A stretch of 64,000 nucleotides of DNA from Nocardiopsis sp. N85 (GTDB lineage Bacteria > Actinomycetota > Actinomycetes > Streptosporangiales > Streptosporangiaceae): the NCBI RefSeq assembly GCF_028882275.1, contig NZ_JARBUT010000010.1:62001-126000 (forward strand). The letters are read 5' to 3'. Below the pieces are notes generated by a model that saw nothing but the letters and a program-made list of their open reading frames with translations, was not told where the DNA came from and searched no databases. Both the position numbers and the translations under genes were made by a program. Shown here one piece after another: positions 43,388-53,293 of the stretch (position 1 is the stretch's first letter; each line of letters starts with the position of its first letter).

Positions 43388-44746
43388 TCAGAGGTCCAGC
43401 CGTTCCAGGGCGATGAGGTAGCCCTCGTTGAACGTGGGGAACTGCGGTGTGGAGTCGATGAGGTCGCGCACCGGGATCCTCGAACGGATGGCCACCGCGG
43501 CGGTGTTGATCCATTCGGAGACCATCGGCCCGAACGCCCACGCACCCACCAGCACCCCGTGCTCCCGGTCGGCGATGACGCCGAGCGTGCCGCGCGGGTC
43601 GGTGGCGTGGGTCCAGGGCCGGGCGAGGTTCGCGGCCAGGTCCACCTCGGCGGTGACCACGTCGACGCCCTGGTCGCGGGCCTGCTCGGCGGTCATCCCG
43701 ACCCCGGCGATCTCGGGGTGGGTGAACACCACGCGGGGCACCCCGGTGTACCGGGCCCGCCGGTCCCCGCCCAGGATGTTGGCGGCCGCCAACCGCCCCT
43801 GGTACTTGGCGACGTGGGTGAACATGAGGCGGGCGGTGACGTCGCCGACCGCCCACAGTCCCGGGGCGACCGCGCAGCGGTCGTCGACGGGCAGGGCGGT
43901 GCGGTCGAGTTCGACCCCGAGTTCGGCCAGTCCGAGTCCGTCCCCGCGGGGCCTGCGCCCCGACCCCAGCACGATGACGTCGGCGTGCACGCGCTCCCCG
44001 GTGTCGAGGGTGGCGACGACGCCGTCGCCGTCGGCGGCCGCCGACGCGACCTGGGCGCCGAGGTGGACGGTGACGCCGTCCCGGTCGAACTGCTCCGAGA
44101 CGAGCTCGCACAGGCGCGGGTCCTCGCGGTCCAGGAGCCGGTCGCCGCGTTGGACGACGGTCACCCGTGAGCCCATGTGGGCGAGGAACTGCCCCAGTTC
44201 GACGGTGACCGCGCCACCGCCCACCACCAGCGCCCGCCCGGGGATCTCGGTGAGGGTGGTGGCCTCCCGGTTGGTCCACACCACGTCGGGACCCAGATCG
44301 TCCAGGCCGTCGATGGGCGGGCGCACCGCCTCCGATCCGGTGGCGACCACGACGTGGTCGGCGGTGTACTCGTCGCCGTCGACGGCGACCCGCCAGGGGT
44401 CGCGGCCGACGACGCGCGCGGTGCCCTTGAGGACCAGCGCCCCCTGTTCCTCGTACCCCTCGACCTGCGCGGAGTCGTCGAGGTGGCGGATCATCCTGTC
44501 GCGGTAGGCGCGCAGGGCCGGCCAGTCCAGACCGGGGCGGTCCAGCCCGGCGGCCTCGACGGCGCTCTGGCGGGCCTCGGGCGGACGGATGAGCGTCTTG
44601 CTGGGGACGCAGGCGTAGTAGCCGCATTCGCCGCCGATGAGTTCGCGTTCGACGACGGCCACCCGTTTCCCGGCGTCGAGGAGCCGGCCGGCGACGGTCT
44701 CGCCGCCCGGCCCCATTCCGATGACGATGGCGTCCAGGTGTTCCAT
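43388..44746 (-). CDS. Dihydrolipoamide dehydrogenase-like flavoprotein disulfide reductase
   Basis: 452 aa. FAD loop VIGMGPGGETVAGRLL, redox-active CGYYAC in GGECGYYACVPSKTLI (CxxxxC as in class I reductases), NAD-binding VVGGGAVTVELGQFLAHMGS, and a second FAD motif WAVGDVTA. The C-terminal His-x4-Glu pair of true lipoamide and glutathione reductases is changed (TPQFPTFNE), so the catalytic His is absent. The enzyme may prefer other electron acceptors, such as quinones or mercury-like substrates; this is inference. Confidence 0.88.
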   Translation of the reverse strand: MEHLDAIVIGMGPGGETVAGRLLDAGKRVAVVERELIGGECGYYACVPSKTLIRPPEARQSAVEAAGLDRPGLDWPALRAYRDRMIRHLDDSAQVEGYEEQGALVLKGTARVVGRDPWRVAVDGDEYTADHVVVATGSEAVRPPIDGLDDLGPDVVWTNREATTLTEIPGRALVVGGGAVTVELGQFLAHMGSRVTVVQRGDRLLDREDPRLCELVSEQFDRDGVTVHLGAQVASAAADGDGVVATLDTGERVHADVIVLGSGRRPRGDGLGLAELGVELDRTALPVDDRCAVAPGLWAVGDVTARLMFTHVAKYQGRLAAANILGGDRRARYTGVPRVVFTHPEIAGVGMTAEQARDQGVDVVTAEVDLAANLARPWTHATDPRGTLGVIADREHGVLVGAWAFGPMVSEWINTAAVAIRSRIPVRDLIDSTPQFPTFNEGYLIALERLDL

Positions 44747-44827
44747 GTCGTTCCCCCACTGCCCGTGGCCCGCCGGATCCCCCCGATGGTGGACCCTGGG
44801 CGGCCGCGGTGGCGGAACGACACGCGG

Positions 44828-45352
44828 TCACCACCGGGGTTCTCGGGTCCAGATCCGGGCGGGGACGCCGGAGAGCAGGTCACGGCCGCGCAGCACCTGG
44901 ATGCGCCGGGGTTCGACGCGCAGCACGGCCATCTTCGGGTCGTCGGGCCCCTTCCAGAAGCGGGACGGGTCGTAGCCGGCCCCGGGCGGGCTGCCGTACC
45001 GGTACAGGTCCCATACCCGGCGGCGTTCCCCGGGGTCCTCGGTCCAGGCGGCGGTGGCGTCGACGGAGGCCGTGTTCTGGGTCGGGTTCCAGTAGGAGAA
45101 GCTGACGTGCGGGTTGTTCGCCAGGTGGGCGACCTTGACCGGGGTGGGATAGGTGACCAGCCAGCCGAGGGGGTCCTCGCCCTCGGTCTCCCAGACGGGG
45201 ATGAGGACGCGGGTGCGGGGCCTGTCCTTCGCGTCGACGGTGACCATGGTGGCGTAGTTGACGGATCCGACGATGGCCTCGAAGTCCTCCCGGAGGTCGG
45301 CGAAGGCGTGGACGTGGCCGCGTCGGCGGGCGGTGGTGCCGTCTTCGTTCAT
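44828..45352 (-). CDS. Pyridoxamine 5'-phosphate oxidase-like flavin protein
   Basis: 174 aa. FADLREDFEAIVGSVNYATM, DRPRTRVLIPVWETEG and HLANNPHVSFSYWNPTQ match the split-barrel PNPOx-like FMN/F420 family. W.YRYGSPPGAGYD and RRIQVLRG complete the C-terminus. Such proteins bind FMN, F420 or heme; actinobacterial ones often use F420. The substrate is unknown. It lies 81 bases from the flavoprotein gene and in the same direction, so the two may be co-transcribed. Confidence 0.85.
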   Translation of the reverse strand: MNEDGTTARRRGHVHAFADLREDFEAIVGSVNYATMVTVDAKDRPRTRVLIPVWETEGEDPLGWLVTYPTPVKVAHLANNPHVSFSYWNPTQNTASVDATAAWTEDPGERRRVWDLYRYGSPPGAGYDPSRFWKGPDDPKMAVLRVEPRRIQVLRGRDLLSGVPARIWTREPRW

Positions 45353-45386
45353 GGCACCACCGTGCGCCCCCGCTCTCCGGGGATCC

Positions 45387-48300
45387 TCAGGGTCGGCTCA
45401 GGACGGCCTCGGGGTCGGCTCCCTCGCGGGCGCCGCGGGCGGTCTCGGCGGCCAGGCGGTCCGGGCCCAGCGCGACGGTGAGGCGCTTCTCGACGCGGGC
45501 GACGTCGTCGCGTTCGGCCTCGGGCAGCGGTGCCCCCACCGAACGGCGCAGGGCGTCGGCGGCGCCGAGCAGGCGGGCGGCGGACACCGAGCCCCCGGCC
45601 AGGGAGCGGGCCCCGGCCAGGCCCTCCAGTGCCAGCGCCAGCGCCCGGGGGTCGCCGGTGCGGCGGGCCGCCTCCAGTCCGCGCAGGTGCAGGCGTTCGG
45701 CCTCGGCGGCGTCGCCCTCCGCCTCGGCCGTGAACCCGAGTTCGGCGAGGATGAGCGCGGCCCCGAAGTCCGACCCGGCCTCCAGGTGCCAGTCCAGCCA
45801 GGCGCCCAGGTGGGCGCGGGCGGCGGGCAGGTCGCCGCCACGCCGGGCGATCAGGCCCAACCCCAGCACGGCGGACTCCTCCCCCACCACGTGACCCTGT
45901 TCGACGGCCACCTGTCGGGCGCGCTCGTGGAGTTCCCGGCTGCGCGGGAGGTCGCGGCGGAGCAGGGCGATGCGCCCCAGGGAGTTGAGGCGTTCGCCGA
46001 CCTCGGTCCACAGTCCGAGCTCCTCGGCGGTGCCCAGGGCCTCGCGGTGGTGGTGTTCGGCGGCGTCCAGGTCACCGAGGGCCTCGGCGCGGCCGGCGAG
46101 CAGGAAGGAGGTCAGCGCCGGCCCCCACCGGTCGCCGAGGCGGACGAACAGGGCGCGGGCGCGCTCGCCGTGGCGCAGCACGGCGTCCAGGTCGCTGCGG
46201 CCGAAGGCCCGCCGGGCCAGCGTCGCCGCGGTGGCGGCCTCGCCCCACGGATCCCCGGCCCGGACGGCTCGGGCGTGCAGGTCCTCCGCCTCGGTGCCCT
46301 CGCCCCCGCCGAACCCGGTGCGCACGTGGGTGAGGAACCAGCGGGCTCGGGCCTCGCCCTCGGTGGGGTCCTCCCCGGGTGCGGGGACGGGGCCCGGTTC
46401 GCGGCCGAGCCCGTTGCCCAGGGCGGCCCGCCACAGCACGGCGGTGCGGTGGTCCGGATGCTCCGAGGCCCCGGGCAGGTCCAGCGCGGTGTCCAGGGCG
46501 CGCACCCCCTCGGCGAGGCGACCGCGCATCACCCGGTACCAGGCCAGGGCGTTGGCCAGGCGCAGGGCCGCGTCGGTGTGGCCGCCCAGGCGGGCGGTCT
46601 CCAGGGCGCGGCGCAGGTCGGCGCCCTCGGCGTCCAGGACGCCCAGCCAGCGGCGCTGGGCCGCGGTTCGCAGGTGGGGGTCGGCCCGCTCGGCGAGGGC
46701 GACGTAGTGGTCGAGGTGGCGGCGACGGACCCGGTCCTCCTCCCCGGCGTCGCGCAGCCGTTCCGTCCCGTAGATCGCGATCGACTCCAGCAGCCGGTAG
46801 CGGGGGCGGGGGTCGTGGGAGACCTCGACCAGGGAGCGGTCGACCAGGCGGGCCAGCAGGTCGGGGACCGTGTCGCGGGGGACGCCGTCGCCGGATACCA
46901 CCTCCTCGGCGGCGGCCAGGGAGGCGCCGTCGGCGTGCACGGCCAGGCGGCGCAGCACGGACCGCTCGGCGTCGGTGAGCGGTTCCCAGCTCCAGTCCAG
47001 GGCGGCGCGCAGGGTGCGGTGCCGGTCGGGGGCGTCGCGGTAACCGCCGGTGAGGAGGGCGAACCGGTCGTCGACGCGGTCGGCGAGTTCGTGCACGCCC
47101 AGGGCGCGCACCCGGGTGGCGGCCAGTTCCAGGGCGAGGGGGACGCCGTCGAGGTGGCGGACGATCGAGGCGACGGCGTCGGCGTTGTCGGCGGTGACCG
47201 CGAAGCCGGGGGCGGAGGCGGCCGCGCGGGCGGTGAACAGGCGCACCGCGTCGGGGGCGGGCAGGGGCGTCACGGTGTGGAGGTGCTCGGCGGCCAGGCC
47301 GAGGGGGACCTGGCTGGTGACCAGGGCGCGCAGATCGGGGGCGGCGGCCAGCAGGTCGGACAGGACGCGGGCGAGCGGGGCGGCCACGTGCTCGGCGTTG
47401 TCCAGCAGCAGCAGGACGTCGCGGGCGCGCAGGGCGTCGGCCAGGCGGGTGGTGCGGGTGCCGGGCGGGGCGGGGAAGGGGCTGGTCCCGGAGGAGTCGT
47501 CGCGTACCCCGAGCGCGGCCGCGAGGACCTCCACGACCGCCGCCTCCGCGCTGTCCCCTCCCTCGCCCGGACAGGCCCCGGCCAGGTCGACGGAGTGGAC
47601 GCCGCCGGGTGCGGTCTCGGCGGCCACGGCCAGGGCCAGGCGGGTCTTGCCGACCCCGCCGGGGCCGGTGAGGGTGACCAGGCGGGTGCGCGCGAGCAGT
47701 GCGCGCACCCGTGCGATGTCCGCCTCCCGGCCGACCAGCGGGGTGGCGGGCCGGAACGGCGCCGGGACCGGCGGCAGCGGGGTCGGCGACGGGGGCCGGG
47801 CCGCCGTCCCCGTCGGCGGGGCGGACGGGAGCGCCGCGCCGGGGAGGGGGTGCGTCACCTCCGGACCCGAGGTCGGGTCCGGGGCGGGCGGAGGGGCGGG
47901 CGCGTCCAGCTCCGGGTCCTGGGTGAGCACGGCGTGGTGCAGGGCGGTCAGCTCCGGGCTGGGGTCCAGCCCGAGTTCCTCCCCGAGGTGGTCGCGCAGG
48001 CGCCGGTAGGAGTCCAGCGCCTGGATCTGACGGCCGGACCGGTACAGGGCGCGCATGTGGGCGGCGCGCAGGCGCTCGCGCAGCGGGTGGGCCTCCACCA
48101 GGTCGCCCAGCTCGTCGGCGACCGCGGCGTGTTCGCCCAGGTCGATGCGCGCCTCGGCCTGCTCCTCCAGCGCGGTGAGTCGCCGCTCCTCCCACCGCAG
48201 GACGGCGGACCGGGCGAAGTCGTGGTCGGCGAGGTCGGCCAGGGCCGGCCCGCGCCACAGGGCCAGGGCGTCGGTGAGCAGCGCCGCCCGGGCGGCCGGG

Positions 48301-48653
48301 GCGGCGGTGTCGCGGGCGCGGTCGAGGAGGTCCTCGAACCCCCCGGCGTCGATGGCCCCGGGGACGACGTCGAGCAGGTAGCCGGGCCGCCGGGAGACCA
48401 GCAGGGCGCGACCGCCGGGTTCGGCGGTCTCCAGGACGCGGCGCAGCTGGGAGGCGCGGGTCTGGAGGGAGGCGGTGGGGTCGGCGGGCAGGTCCGCGCC
48501 CCACAGGTCGTCGACCAGCCGGTCCGCGGGGACGACCCGGCCGGGGTCGACGAGCAGCGCGGCCAGCAGCAGGCGGACCTTGAGCTCGGGCACCCGGACG
48601 GGCTCGCCCCGATCGCTCCACACGGCCAGCGGCCCCAGCACCCCGAATCTCAT
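45387..48653 (-). CDS. AfsR/SARP-type transcriptional regulator with NB-ARC ATPase
   Basis: 1088 aa. The winged-helix OmpR-type domain is at 1-92, the BTAD domain at ~95-245, and a Pro-rich linker at 246-300. The NB-ARC STAND ATPase follows, with P-loop GPGGVGKT at 330-337 and LLLLDNAEHVA. TPR-like helices fill the C-terminal half. SARPs activate antibiotic clusters by binding direct repeats, and the STAND part senses an unknown signal. It is divergent from an MFS pump across 124 bases, so it may control efflux rather than biosynthesis. Confidence 0.93.
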   Translation of the reverse strand: MRFGVLGPLAVWSDRGEPVRVPELKVRLLLAALLVDPGRVVPADRLVDDLWGADLPADPTASLQTRASQLRRVLETAEPGGRALLVSRRPGYLLDVVPGAIDAGGFEDLLDRARDTAAPAARAALLTDALALWRGPALADLADHDFARSAVLRWEERRLTALEEQAEARIDLGEHAAVADELGDLVEAHPLRERLRAAHMRALYRSGRQIQALDSYRRLRDHLGEELGLDPSPELTALHHAVLTQDPELDAPAPPPAPDPTSGPEVTHPLPGAALPSAPPTGTAARPPSPTPLPPVPAPFRPATPLVGREADIARVRALLARTRLVTLTGPGGVGKTRLALAVAAETAPGGVHSVDLAGACPGEGGDSAEAAVVEVLAAALGVRDDSSGTSPFPAPPGTRTTRLADALRARDVLLLLDNAEHVAAPLARVLSDLLAAAPDLRALVTSQVPLGLAAEHLHTVTPLPAPDAVRLFTARAAASAPGFAVTADNADAVASIVRHLDGVPLALELAATRVRALGVHELADRVDDRFALLTGGYRDAPDRHRTLRAALDWSWEPLTDAERSVLRRLAVHADGASLAAAEEVVSGDGVPRDTVPDLLARLVDRSLVEVSHDPRPRYRLLESIAIYGTERLRDAGEEDRVRRRHLDHYVALAERADPHLRTAAQRRWLGVLDAEGADLRRALETARLGGHTDAALRLANALAWYRVMRGRLAEGVRALDTALDLPGASEHPDHRTAVLWRAALGNGLGREPGPVPAPGEDPTEGEARARWFLTHVRTGFGGGEGTEAEDLHARAVRAGDPWGEAATAATLARRAFGRSDLDAVLRHGERARALFVRLGDRWGPALTSFLLAGRAEALGDLDAAEHHHREALGTAEELGLWTEVGERLNSLGRIALLRRDLPRSRELHERARQVAVEQGHVVGEESAVLGLGLIARRGGDLPAARAHLGAWLDWHLEAGSDFGAALILAELGFTAEAEGDAAEAERLHLRGLEAARRTGDPRALALALEGLAGARSLAGGSVSAARLLGAADALRRSVGAPLPEAERDDVARVEKRLTVALGPDRLAAETARGAREGADPEAVLSRP

Positions 48654-48777
48654 GTCCCGAACTCTAGGGGTCCCGGGGTGTCCTCAGGGCGTCGGTCCTG
48701 AGTCCTCCCGAAGGGTTTCCGAAGCCCGGTCGACCACGGTGGTCCTCGTCGGAATCCTCTCCTCGAAGAAGGTCACC

Positions 48778-50352
48778 ATGTCAACGGATGTTCCTCCCCG
48801 GGCGAATGCCCGGACCTGGGCGGGGCTCGCGGTACTGATGGCACCCACGGTGCTGCTGTTCCTGGCGATGACCGTCCTCTTCCTCGCCACCCCCTACATC
48901 GCGGCCGACCTGAGCCCCACCGGCGGCCAACTGCTGTGGATCAACGACGTCTACGGGTTCGTGATGGCCGGTTTCCTGGTCACCATGGGCACGCTGGGCG
49001 ACCGGGTCGGGCGGCGCGGCCTGCTGCTGGCGGGCGCGGCGGTGTTCGCCGCGGCCTCGGTGGCGGCGGCCTACGCCCCGAACCCGGAGATCCTCATCGC
49101 CGCCCGCGCCCTCATGGGATTCGGTGCCGCCGCGATCATGCCCGCCACCCTGTCGCTGATCACGGTGATGTTCGCCGATCCGCGTCAGCGCGGCACGGCG
49201 ATCGGGCTGTGGGCGGCGTCGGTGTCGGCCGGTGTGGCCCTGGGTCCGCTGGTCGGCGGTCTGCTGCTGGAGTCCCTGTGGTGGGGCGCGGCGATGCTCA
49301 TCGGCGTCCCGGTGATGGCGGTGGTCCTGGTCGCCGCGCCGTTCCTGATCCCCGAGTACCGGGCGGAGCACGCGGGCCGGCTGGACCCGGTGAGCGTGCT
49401 GCTGTCCCTGGCCGCGCTGCTGCCGTTCGTGTACGGCGTGAAGAAGCTGGCCGAGGAGGGCCTGACGGCCGTCGCGGTGGTGTCGCTGGTGGCGGGTGTG
49501 GTGTTCGGTACCTTGTTCGTGCGCCGGCAGCTCCGGACGGCGGACCCCCTGCTGGACATCCGCCTGTTCGCGAACCGCGTCTTCACCGGATCCCTGGGTG
49601 TGTACCTGCTGGCGGCCATGGCCGTGGGCGGGGTGTACCTGCTGTTCACCCAGTACCTGCAACTGGTGGCGGAGCAGTCGCCGCTGCGGGCCGGGCTGTG
49701 GATCCTGCCGGCGGCGATCGGCCTGGTGATCGTCTCGACGGTGACCCCGGCCATCGCCCGCCGGGTGCGGCCCGCCTACGTGGTGGCCGGCGGCCTGGTG
49801 CTGTCGACGGTCGGCTACCTGATGCTGACCGGGGTGGACGCCGTCGGCGGGCTGCCGCTGCTGGTCGCCGCGTTCTACGTGCTCTACCCGGGGATCGCGC
49901 CGACGATGGCGCTGGTGCCGGGGATGGTCGTCGGCGCGGCCCCGCCGGAGAAGGCCGGTGCGGCCTCTGCGGTCAACAGCACCGCGAGCGACCTGGGCGT
50001 GGCCCTGGGCGTGGCGCTGCTGGGCAGTGTGGGCACGCTGGCCTACCGGGCCGGGATGACCGGTGCCGACCCGGGGGCCGCCCACACGCTGCCGGGCGCG
50101 CTGGAGACCGCGGCGGGTCTGCCGTCCGAGGCCGGCGCGGCGCTGGCGGATTCGGCGCGGGTCGCGTTCACCGACGGCCTGAACACGGCGGCGTGGGTGG
50201 CGGCGGCGCTGTCGGCCACGGCGGCCGTGCTGGCGGTCGCCCTGCTGCGGCGGATCCCCGCGGCCGGGGCCGCCGAAGAGCCGGAGTCGGTGGCGGAGCC
50301 CGCCACGGCCGAGGCGGGCGGACCGGCGGACCGGGAGAACGCGGGCCGCTGA
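48778..50352 (+). CDS. MFS drug efflux transporter, DHA2 (14-helix) type
   Basis: 524 aa from ATG 48778 with GAAGAAGG upstream. About 14 hydrophobic segments, the DHA2 motif A GTLGDRVGRRGLLL, and motif C-like GPLVGGLLL. FADPRQRGTAIGLWAASVSA and a C-terminal acidic tail are typical. These pumps export drugs and cationic compounds with protons. The divergent SARP regulator suggests control by it. Confidence 0.9.
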   Translation: MSTDVPPRANARTWAGLAVLMAPTVLLFLAMTVLFLATPYIAADLSPTGGQLLWINDVYGFVMAGFLVTMGTLGDRVGRRGLLLAGAAVFAAASVAAAYAPNPEILIAARALMGFGAAAIMPATLSLITVMFADPRQRGTAIGLWAASVSAGVALGPLVGGLLLESLWWGAAMLIGVPVMAVVLVAAPFLIPEYRAEHAGRLDPVSVLLSLAALLPFVYGVKKLAEEGLTAVAVVSLVAGVVFGTLFVRRQLRTADPLLDIRLFANRVFTGSLGVYLLAAMAVGGVYLLFTQYLQLVAEQSPLRAGLWILPAAIGLVIVSTVTPAIARRVRPAYVVAGGLVLSTVGYLMLTGVDAVGGLPLLVAAFYVLYPGIAPTMALVPGMVVGAAPPEKAGAASAVNSTASDLGVALGVALLGSVGTLAYRAGMTGADPGAAHTLPGALETAAGLPSEAGAALADSARVAFTDGLNTAAWVAAALSATAAVLAVALLRRIPAAGAAEEPESVAEPATAEAGGPADRENAGR

Positions 50353-50355
50353 GCG

Positions 50356-50402
50356 ACGGTGCGGGGCCGGCCGGGGTGATCCCCGTGCCGGCCCCGCACC
50401 GT
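50356..50402. terminator. Long terminator hairpin after the MFS gene
   Basis: Outer 16-bp stem (50356-50371 with 50387-50402) plus an inner CGGGG/CCCCG stem around TGAT, immediately after the stop codon. It is one of the strongest hairpins in the window. Confidence 0.7.
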
Positions 50403-50525
50403 TGTCCGGACCCGGGCGGGCACGACGTGCGGCGCGTCACCCCCGGGAACGTGCGTGCGGGCGTCCGGGGCGTGATGGAATGGCCGGTCGGCACATCGTC
50501 CACACCAGAAACCCTCGCACCGACC

Positions 50526-51158
50526 ATGTCCACGCAGACCGTCCTCCTGATCCTCGACCTCGTCGGGATCTTCGCCTTCGCCGTCGACGGCGCCCTCACC
50601 GCCATCCGCACCGCCCGGGTGGACATCGTCGGTGTCCTGGTCCTGGGGGTGGTGACCGCCATCGGCGGTGGCATCCTGCGGGACGTGCTGCTCGGGGTGA
50701 CCCCGGCGACGTTCCAGGACTGGCGCTACGTGACCGTGGCCCTGCTCGGTGGAACGGTGGCCTTCTTCCTCAGCACCCGGCTCACCCGGTTGTCCAAACC
50801 GATCCTGCTGTTCGACGCGGCGGGGTTGAGCCTGTTCGTGGTGATCGGCGCCGCCAAGGCGATCGAGCTGGGGTTCGGGCCGTTGCAGGCGGTCCTGCTG
50901 GGGGCGATCACCGGCGTGGGCGGCGGCACCATCCGCGACGTGCTCCTCAACCGGGTGCCGACGGTGCTCAGCGCCAACTCGCACCTGTACGCGATCCCGG
51001 CGATGTTGGGCGCGGGAACGGTGTCGGTGGCGCACCTGCTCGGGTTCGACGCCGGATGGGTGGCGGTGGTCGGCGCGCTGCTGTGCTTCACGATCAGGCT
51101 GCTGGCCCTGCGTTACCGGTGGAACGCCCCGCGTCCGCCGGGCGCCCCTCCCTTATAA
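50526..51158 (+). CDS. TRIC-type trimeric cation channel family protein (UPF0126)
   Basis: 210 aa from ATG 50526. Seven helices in two related halves: GIFAFAVDGALTAIRT and GGGILRDVLLG, then FDAAGLSLFVVIGAAKAI and GGGTIRDVLLNRVP. This internal duplication and the GGG.RD motifs define the bacterial TRIC/YadS family, which conducts monovalent cations. No ribosome site is clear, and an ATG at 50475 would add 17 residues. It converges on the LysR gene. Confidence 0.9.
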   Translation: MSTQTVLLILDLVGIFAFAVDGALTAIRTARVDIVGVLVLGVVTAIGGGILRDVLLGVTPATFQDWRYVTVALLGGTVAFFLSTRLTRLSKPILLFDAAGLSLFVVIGAAKAIELGFGPLQAVLLGAITGVGGGTIRDVLLNRVPTVLSANSHLYAIPAMLGAGTVSVAHLLGFDAGWVAVVGALLCFTIRLLALRYRWNAPRPPGAPPL

Positions 51159-51167
51159 CCGACGGGG

Positions 51168-52088
51168 TCAGGGCGGGGCGGGGGCCTCCTCCAGGGCGCG
51201 GGCGGCGACCCCGCGCAGGGTGGAGACCAGTTCGGGCAGCGGCTCGGGGGGCCGGCGCCGGTGCACCACGTAGACCTCGCGGGCCAGGCGGGCCCCGTGC
51301 AGCGGGCGGCTCACCCAGCCGCCCCGGCGGGCGGCCCCCAGGATGGTGGAGGGGATGAGCGCCACCCCCACGCCCACCTCGATCAGGGCGAGCGCCACCT
51401 CGTAGTCACGGGTCTCGTAGGCGACGGTCAACCGCACCCCGGCCGCCGCCGCGGCGGTGTCCAGGGTGGTGCGGTTGGCGATCCCGGGGGCGCCGCAGAT
51501 CCATTCCTCGTCGGCCAGGTCGGCCAGGGACAGGGGCCGGTCGGCGACGGGGTGCCCGGTGGGGGCGACCACCATGAGCGGGTCCACGAGGACGCGTTCG
51601 CGGTGCAGACCGGAGGCGCGCGGCAGCGGCACCGCCGGGTAGCGGTGGGTCACGAGGAGGTCGAGGTCACCGGAGGTGACCAGGTCGTGGCCGCCGGGGG
51701 GCTCGATGTCGGCCAGGGACAGGCGCACGTGCGGGTGCTCGCGGCCGAAGGCGGCGAGGGTCTGGGGGAGCAGGATCTTGCCTGCGCTGGCGAACGCGCC
51801 CAGGGACAGGTGGTCGGGCGGGGTGCCGGTGTGGGCGCGGATGGCCGCCTCGGCGTCGCGCAGCTCCCCCAGGACGCGTTCGCCGTGTTCGAGGAGGACG
51901 CGCCCGGCCTCGGTGAGGGTGGCACCGGTGCGTCCGCGTTCGACCAGGACGCAGCCGACCTCGCGTTCGAGCTTGGTGAGCTGCTGGGAGAGGGCGGGCG
52001 GGGTGAAGGAGAGCCGTTCGGCGGCGGCGGCGATGGAACCGGCGTGCGCGATCTCCACGAGCACGCGGAGACGGTTGGCGTCCAGCAC
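51168..52088 (-). CDS. LysR-family regulator, probable controller of the divergent dehydratase
   Basis: 306 aa from GTG 52088, which has GAGGGGG six bases upstream; a TTG at 52118 would add 10 residues and is less likely. The helix-turn-helix at ~18-55 is SIAAAAERLSFTPPALSQQL. The effector domain follows from ~90, with LSLGAFASAGKILLPQTLAA and ALALIEVGVGVALIPSTIL. It is divergent from a PLP dehydratase across 97 AT-rich bases, a classic LysR arrangement. Confidence 0.9.
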   Translation of the reverse strand: MLDANRLRVLVEIAHAGSIAAAAERLSFTPPALSQQLTKLEREVGCVLVERGRTGATLTEAGRVLLEHGERVLGELRDAEAAIRAHTGTPPDHLSLGAFASAGKILLPQTLAAFGREHPHVRLSLADIEPPGGHDLVTSGDLDLLVTHRYPAVPLPRASGLHRERVLVDPLMVVAPTGHPVADRPLSLADLADEEWICGAPGIANRTTLDTAAAAAGVRLTVAYETRDYEVALALIEVGVGVALIPSTILGAARRGGWVSRPLHGARLAREVYVVHRRRPPEPLPELVSTLRGVAARALEEAPAPP

Positions 52089-52185
52089 GACGGCCCCCTC
52101 GAACAGGATCTGACGCAAAGTTCTACTTACCCATCTTTAGCAGACCCAACTTTAAGTTAATCGTCAGTAGGGGCAGCATGGTCCC
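52089..52185. promoter_or_regulatory. LysR-dehydratase divergent promoter region
   Basis: AT-rich in a GC-rich genome. AACTTTAAGTT (52148-52158) is a perfect dyad about a central T. AAGTTCTACTT (52119-52129) is a weaker related site. Both lie between the divergent starts, as expected for LysR binding. Confidence 0.55.
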
Positions 52186-53106
52186 ATGACCAGGACCGCG
52201 CACGCAGTGCCCACGGCCATCGACGTCCGCGCCGCAGCCGAGCGCATCGCCCCGTACGCCCGCCGCACCCCGGTGATGCACACCGAGATCGACGGCAGAG
52301 CGGTGTCCTTGAAGTTGGAGTACCTCCAGCTCACGGGCGCGTTCAAGGTGCGCGGGGCGCTCAACGCCCTGCTCGGCGGGGAGCCCGCGGACCGGGTGGT
52401 CACCGCCTCCGGCGGCAACCACGGTCTGGGGGTGGCCACCGCCGCCCGCCTGCTCGGAGTGCACGCCACGGTGTACGTGCCCGAGACCGTCCCGCAGGCC
52501 AAGGCGGCGCCGTTGGCCGAGACCGGGGCCGAGATCGTCCGGGTCGGCGAGCACTACGCCGTCGCCGCCGAGGCCGCCCTGGCGCACGCCGACCGCGAGG
52601 GGATCCGCTACCTGCACGCGTTCGACGACCCGCTGGTGGTGGCCGGGCAGGGCACCCTGGGCCTGGAGATCGCCGCCGAGGCCCCCGAGTGCGACACGAT
52701 CGCCGTCGCCGTGGGCGGTGGCGGCCTGGTCGCCGGGGTGCGGCTGGGCGCCGACGGGCGCGAGGTCGTGGGCGTGGAGCCCGAGGGGTGTCGGAGCCTG
52801 CACGCGGCGATGGAGGCGGGCCGCCCGGTGGAGACCCCGGTGGACTCGGTGGCGTCCTCCGCGCTGGGCGCGGCGACGCTGGGCCGGGTGCCGTTCGAGG
52901 TGCTGCGCGAGAACCCGATCTCCCGGGCGCTGGTGAGCGACGCCGAGATCATCGCCGCCCAGGACCGGTTGTGGTCGGAGCTGCGCATCGCGACCGAGCC
53001 GGCCGCGGCGGTGCCGTTCGCCGCCTGGCTGGCCGGCCGGGTGCCGGGCGAGCGTCCCTGCCTGGTGGTGTGCGGGGCCAACGCCCGATGGGACCGGATC
53101 GCCTGA
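52186..53106 (+). CDS. Threonine/serine dehydratase-like PLP enzyme
   Basis: 306 aa. The fold-type II core is LKLEYLQLTGAFKVRGALNA with the Schiff-base Lys, then TASGGNHGLGVATAARLLG and the PLP-phosphate loop AVGGGGLVAGVRLG. It lacks the regulatory ACT domain, so it is a catabolic-type or racemase-like enzyme. Substrates may be threonine, serine or 3-hydroxyaspartate. LysR control suggests induction by an amino acid. Confidence 0.9.
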   Translation: MTRTAHAVPTAIDVRAAAERIAPYARRTPVMHTEIDGRAVSLKLEYLQLTGAFKVRGALNALLGGEPADRVVTASGGNHGLGVATAARLLGVHATVYVPETVPQAKAAPLAETGAEIVRVGEHYAVAAEAALAHADREGIRYLHAFDDPLVVAGQGTLGLEIAAEAPECDTIAVAVGGGGLVAGVRLGADGREVVGVEPEGCRSLHAAMEAGRPVETPVDSVASSALGAATLGRVPFEVLRENPISRALVSDAEIIAAQDRLWSELRIATEPAAAVPFAAWLAGRVPGERPCLVVCGANARWDRIA

Positions 53107-53293
53107 GACCCGACCCCGAAGGCGACGGGGTCCGTTCGTGAAGGCGGACCGACACGGACCCGGGGGATCCGCCACGCACCGCGCGAAGGCGCCCGATCCC
53201 CCGAGACCCGGCCCCGAGAACGGCGATGTCCGGCCGCCACGGGCGGACGCCGGCCCGCCCCGTGCCATCCCCCTCGTCTGGGAGGCTTGCCCC